A stretch of 64,000 nucleotides of DNA, taken from Micromonospora sp. PLK6-60 (lineage in GTDB: Bacteria; Actinomycetota; Actinomycetes; Mycobacteriales; Micromonosporaceae). A program made the translations under genes and the position numbers. Below, piece after piece: positions 61,748 through 64,000 of the stretch. The notes beneath the pieces are model-generated. The model was given only the letters and a program-made list of their open reading frames with translations, searched no databases and was not told the origin of the DNA. Location of the stretch: assembly GCF_019890675.1 (NCBI RefSeq), contig NZ_JAIOAA010000005.1, positions 62,001 to 126,000 on the forward strand, read 5' to 3'. The first letter of the stretch is position 1, and each line of letters begins with the position of its first letter.

Positions 61748-61930
61748 ATGAGCGATTACCCTAAGCCGATGCGGCAACGGATGCGGTGGTGGAAGGTTCT
61801 CGGGTTGGCCGGGCTGGCCGGGGTGGCGGCCTCCGGGGTGGTCATCGCACGCGCCGAGCGGCGCCGCCGCGCGTACACCCCGGAGGAGATCCGGGCCCGC
61901 CTGCGCGACCGGCACGCGCAGGCCGGCTGA
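61748..61930 (+). CDS. Small single-helix membrane protein
   Basis: Sixty residues (or 53 from ATG 61769) with one helix VLGLAGLAGVAASGVVIAR flanked by Arg-rich stretches and a charged end TPEEIRARLRDRHAQAG. Similar short actinobacterial proteins are common and unannotated. No convincing ribosome site is seen for ATG 61748, so the later ATG is equally likely. Confidence 0.55.
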   Translation: MSDYPKPMRQRMRWWKVLGLAGLAGVAASGVVIARAERRRRAYTPEEIRARLRDRHAQAG

Positions 61931-62005
61931 CCCGCCCACCCGTCCGTCCACCCTGGGGGGTCGACGGGGTTTCTTCTGTACCGAACAGGCTCTAACCTGG
62001 GCGAC

Positions 62006-62731
62006 ATGGGAAACAGTTTCTGGGAGACACAGTTTGTCCTCGCGCCGCCGCCCGCGCCGGTGGACCGGCAGGGCGCGGTCGATCTGCACCTGCCGGGTGG
62101 CGACGGCCCGCACCCCGCCGTCGTGGTGGTGCACGGCGCCCCGCTCCCCCCGGGCGCACCCGACCCGCGGGACTGGTTGCTGTTTCGCGGCTACGGCGCC
62201 CTCCTCGCCGAGCAGGGCGTGGTCGCCGCCGTGGTCAGCTACCAGGTGCCCGAGCCGGCCGCCCTGCCGGCGGCCGCCGAGCACATCGCCGGCCTGGTCG
62301 AACAGGTCCGCGCCGATCCGCGGGTCGACGCCGACCGGGTGGCGCTCTGGTTCTTCTCCGGCGGCTCGCTGCTGATGGCCGACTGGCTGCGCACCCCGCC
62401 GGAGTGGCTGCGCGGCATCGCCGCGACGTACCCGCTGCTCGTGCCGCTGCCCGGGTGGGACGTCGACCCGCGCTTCCGGCCCGCCGAGGCGTTGGGCGCG
62501 GCGGACGGGCCGCCGGTGATCCTGGTCCGGGCCGGCCGGGACGCGCTGCCCGGGCTGCTGGCCGGCATCGACGCGTTCGTCGCGCGGGCCGCCCGCGCGG
62601 GACGACCGGTACGGCTCATCGAGGCGCCGGACGGCCAGCACGGCTTCGACGCCCTGGACCACACCGACCAGTCCCGGGACGCCGTCCGCACCGCCCGCGA
62701 CGCGGTGATCGCCCTACTCCGCCCGGCCTGA
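62006..62731 (+). CDS. Alpha/beta hydrolase (dienelactone-hydrolase-like)
   Basis: This 241-aa protein has an HGAPLPPGAP oxyanion segment, the nucleophile elbow WFFSGGSL (Ser), an Asp in VRAGRDALPG and the catalytic His in PDGQHGFDAL. These are the triad positions of alpha/beta hydrolases. No signal peptide is seen. An esterase or lipase role is likely but the substrate is unknown. A palindrome at 62836 follows downstream. Confidence 0.82.
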   Translation: MGNSFWETQFVLAPPPAPVDRQGAVDLHLPGGDGPHPAVVVVHGAPLPPGAPDPRDWLLFRGYGALLAEQGVVAAVVSYQVPEPAALPAAAEHIAGLVEQVRADPRVDADRVALWFFSGGSLLMADWLRTPPEWLRGIAATYPLLVPLPGWDVDPRFRPAEALGAADGPPVILVRAGRDALPGLLAGIDAFVARAARAGRPVRLIEAPDGQHGFDALDHTDQSRDAVRTARDAVIALLRPA

Positions 62732-62835
62732 ACCCTCGCCGGGCCGCCACGCACTTCCCGCCCGGCGCCGTTGACCCACCCGTCGCGCCCGTCGCCAGAT
62801 ATGTCCGCCGAGTCCGTTTCTCGGGGTTGACCCTT

Positions 62836-62888
62836 GCGGATCTTGGAAAGTTGTCGTTCGTGGCGAACGGTAACTCTCCAAGATCCGC
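62836..62888. repeat. Intergenic palindrome with tiny loop
   Basis: Two 25-nt arms beginning GCGGATCTTGGA and ending TCCAAGATCCGC pair with three transitions across a 3-nt loop. It lies about 100 nt after the hydrolase gene. The pattern of compensated arms resembles the element at 3457 and suggests a dispersed palindromic unit or terminator. Confidence 0.75.
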
Positions 62889-63291
62889 GCCGGAAGTTGG
62901 CTAGGGGTGATTTGTCGGATTCTGGCCACGGCGGCGTGGCGTCGTGGCCAGGTGGCGCGACGGGAGCCAGGCCGACGTGCGCTTTGGGGTGGATCGGCAG
63001 GCGGGTCCCGTTGTGGGGGTGGGCGGGGTCACCGTGGGGGCGGAATCGGGGCGGGTCGCCGGCGTTGTACATGGCTCACCGCGCGGCACCACCAGCCCCG
63101 GGCCCCAGCCCGCGGCACCACCACCGCGGGCCTCAGCCCCCCGGGGAATGACCCGCCGCCGGTCGTCGTTACATCCCCGGGCCACCCGAGCAGGTCACCA
63201 CCGCTGACCGCCGGGCCGCCCAACCCCCCAAAGACTTTCCGCGGCACCCCACCCCCTGGCTGCCGCGCACCCCCGAACAGAGGAGTCGCAC
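62889..63291. other. GC-rich gap before the C39-like peptidase gene
   Basis: I see no convincing gene in these 403 nt. The sequence is strongly G-rich at 62930-63070 and C-rich afterwards, with several short palindromes such as those around 63100-63140. The end carries the ribosome site AGAGGAG at 63279 and presumably the promoter of the gene at 63292. Confidence 0.5.
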
Positions 63292-63936
63292 ATGCGTACC
63301 GATCTGATCCGCAAGAGCGCCCTGACCATCGCCGGCATCGCCGCCACCGCCGGCGGCATCGCCGGACCCGCCATCGCCGCCCAGGCCACCCCGGCCGAGA
63401 AGACCGCACAGGTCAGCACCCAGCGCGGCGGCGAGCGGGAACTCGGCGTCCGCTACGAGGCCCAGCCCAACTTCTACTACTGCGGCCCGGCCGCCGCGCG
63501 TAACGCCCTGTCCGTGCAGGGCAAGAACATCGACGTGGACGCCATGGCCAAGGAGATGGGCACCACCGAGGCCGGCACCAACTCCATCAACGACATCACC
63601 CCGGTGCTGAACAAGGAGACCGGCAAGGACGTCTACAAGTCCACCGAGATCCCGGCGGGCAAGGTCGACGGCAAGCGCGTCGACAAGCTGCGTGGCGACA
63701 TCGTCCGGACCGTGGACGACGGCCGCGCCGTGGTCGCCAACATCGCCGGCACCGCCACCGACACCGACGGCAACACCCACTCCTTCGAGGGCGGGCACTA
63801 CATCTCGGTCGTGGGCTACCGCGACGGCGGGAAGGTCGTGACGATCGCCGACTCGGCCAACCCGGACACCGCCTCGTACCACCTGGACGTGGAGACCCTG
63901 GCGCACTGGATCGCCAGCCGCGGCTACACCTCCTGA
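63292..63936 (+). CDS. Secreted C39-like cysteine peptidase
   Basis: A signal peptide (SALTIAGIAATAGGIAGPAI, cut near residue 30) precedes a papain-like C39 domain with catalytic Cys64 in YYCGPAAARNAL, His169 in GGHYISVVGY and Asp in TIADSANP. C39 domains cut double-glycine-type leaders inside bacteriocin exporters, but free secreted forms like this one (214 aa) are common in actinomycetes with unknown substrates. AGAGGAG precedes the ATG. It is too far from the RiPP cluster to assume a link. Confidence 0.82.
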   Translation: MRTDLIRKSALTIAGIAATAGGIAGPAIAAQATPAEKTAQVSTQRGGERELGVRYEAQPNFYYCGPAAARNALSVQGKNIDVDAMAKEMGTTEAGTNSINDITPVLNKETGKDVYKSTEIPAGKVDGKRVDKLRGDIVRTVDDGRAVVANIAGTATDTDGNTHSFEGGHYISVVGYRDGGKVVTIADSANPDTASYHLDVETLAHWIASRGYTS

Positions 63937-63944
63937 GCGTGACG

Positions 63945-63977
63945 AAGGGCCCGACCCCATCGCGGGGTCGGGCCCTT
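63945..63977. terminator. Hairpin terminator after the C39-like gene
   Basis: The arms AAGGGCCCGACCCC and GGGGTCGGGCCCTT pair perfectly over a 5-nt loop and are followed by TTTCG. The element lies 8 nt after the stop at 63936. Confidence 0.88.
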
Positions 63978-64000
63978 TCGCGTCCAGGGGGTCAGCGGTC

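Noticed and set aside
63292..63936. C39-like peptidase as the leader protease of the RiPP cluster
   Set aside because: It is 5.6 kb away beyond unrelated genes, is secreted, and the precursors lack a double-glycine leader end.

Overview
The window is GC-rich DNA with strong third-position GC bias, many GTG starts and ATGA/GTGA stop-start overlaps. It carries an actinobacterial fabG-inhA-hemH block, CBM2-type proteins and a cellulose/chitin-active LPMO. It most resembles a filamentous actinomycete of the Micromonosporaceae (Micromonospora-like). That placement rests on gene content and style, not on a marker gene; no rRNA or tRNA gene was seen.

Layout. 0-25.6 kb is mostly core or housekeeping sequence: a thymidylate-kinase-like protein, a GNAT acetyltransferase, a class A penicillin-binding protein, an NfeD/SPFH membrane pair, a serine beta-lactamase-like hydrolase, a DUF3097 protein, a HAD phosphatase, hemH-inhA-fabG, a two-component system, a secreted alpha/beta hydrolase with an acyltransferase, a MoxR/DUF58/VWA operon, a pair of bacterial PH-domain proteins and a PAP2-type membrane phosphatase. 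25.6-33.1 kb holds a FlK-like thioesterase with a metallo-beta-lactamase-fold hydrolase, a PfkB sugar kinase, a truncated NTF2-like gene, a secreted AA10 LPMO, asnB and an aminopeptidase P. 33.2-37.5 kb is a tandem pair of secreted beta-helix proteins sharing an almost unchanged segment of over 300 nt and a conserved upstream element. 37.6-43.1 kb is one very large secreted amylase-pullulanase fusion.

The exciting region is 43.3-57.7 kb, a RiPP biosynthetic cluster. An ABC exporter set (43.3-45.4 kb) diverges from a nine-gene operon: an ocin-ThiF-like leader-binding protein, three small precursor peptides, a YcaO cyclodehydratase, a SagB-type azoline dehydrogenase, a LanB-type glutamylation protein, one small SpaB_C-type protein and a membrane zinc protease. 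The precursors share the leader motif TETFE(I/V)E and end in cores of 25-30 consecutive residues that are only Ser, Thr or Cys. The enzymes predict azoles at Cys (and some Ser/Thr) plus dehydroamino acids. Only one small SpaB_C protein is present, where macrocyclic thiopeptide clusters normally have separate elimination and pyridine-forming proteins. A linear goadsporin-like polyazole/polydehydro peptide, or an unusual thiopeptide, is therefore the leading reading. I recognise no described product with this set.

57.7-64 kb follows with three membrane-anchored CBM2-like proteins (one with a broken frame), small membrane and NTF2-like proteins, a permuted papain-like protein, a hydrolase and a secreted C39-like peptidase. 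Several families of intergenic palindromes are scattered throughout and probably act as terminators or dispersed repeats.
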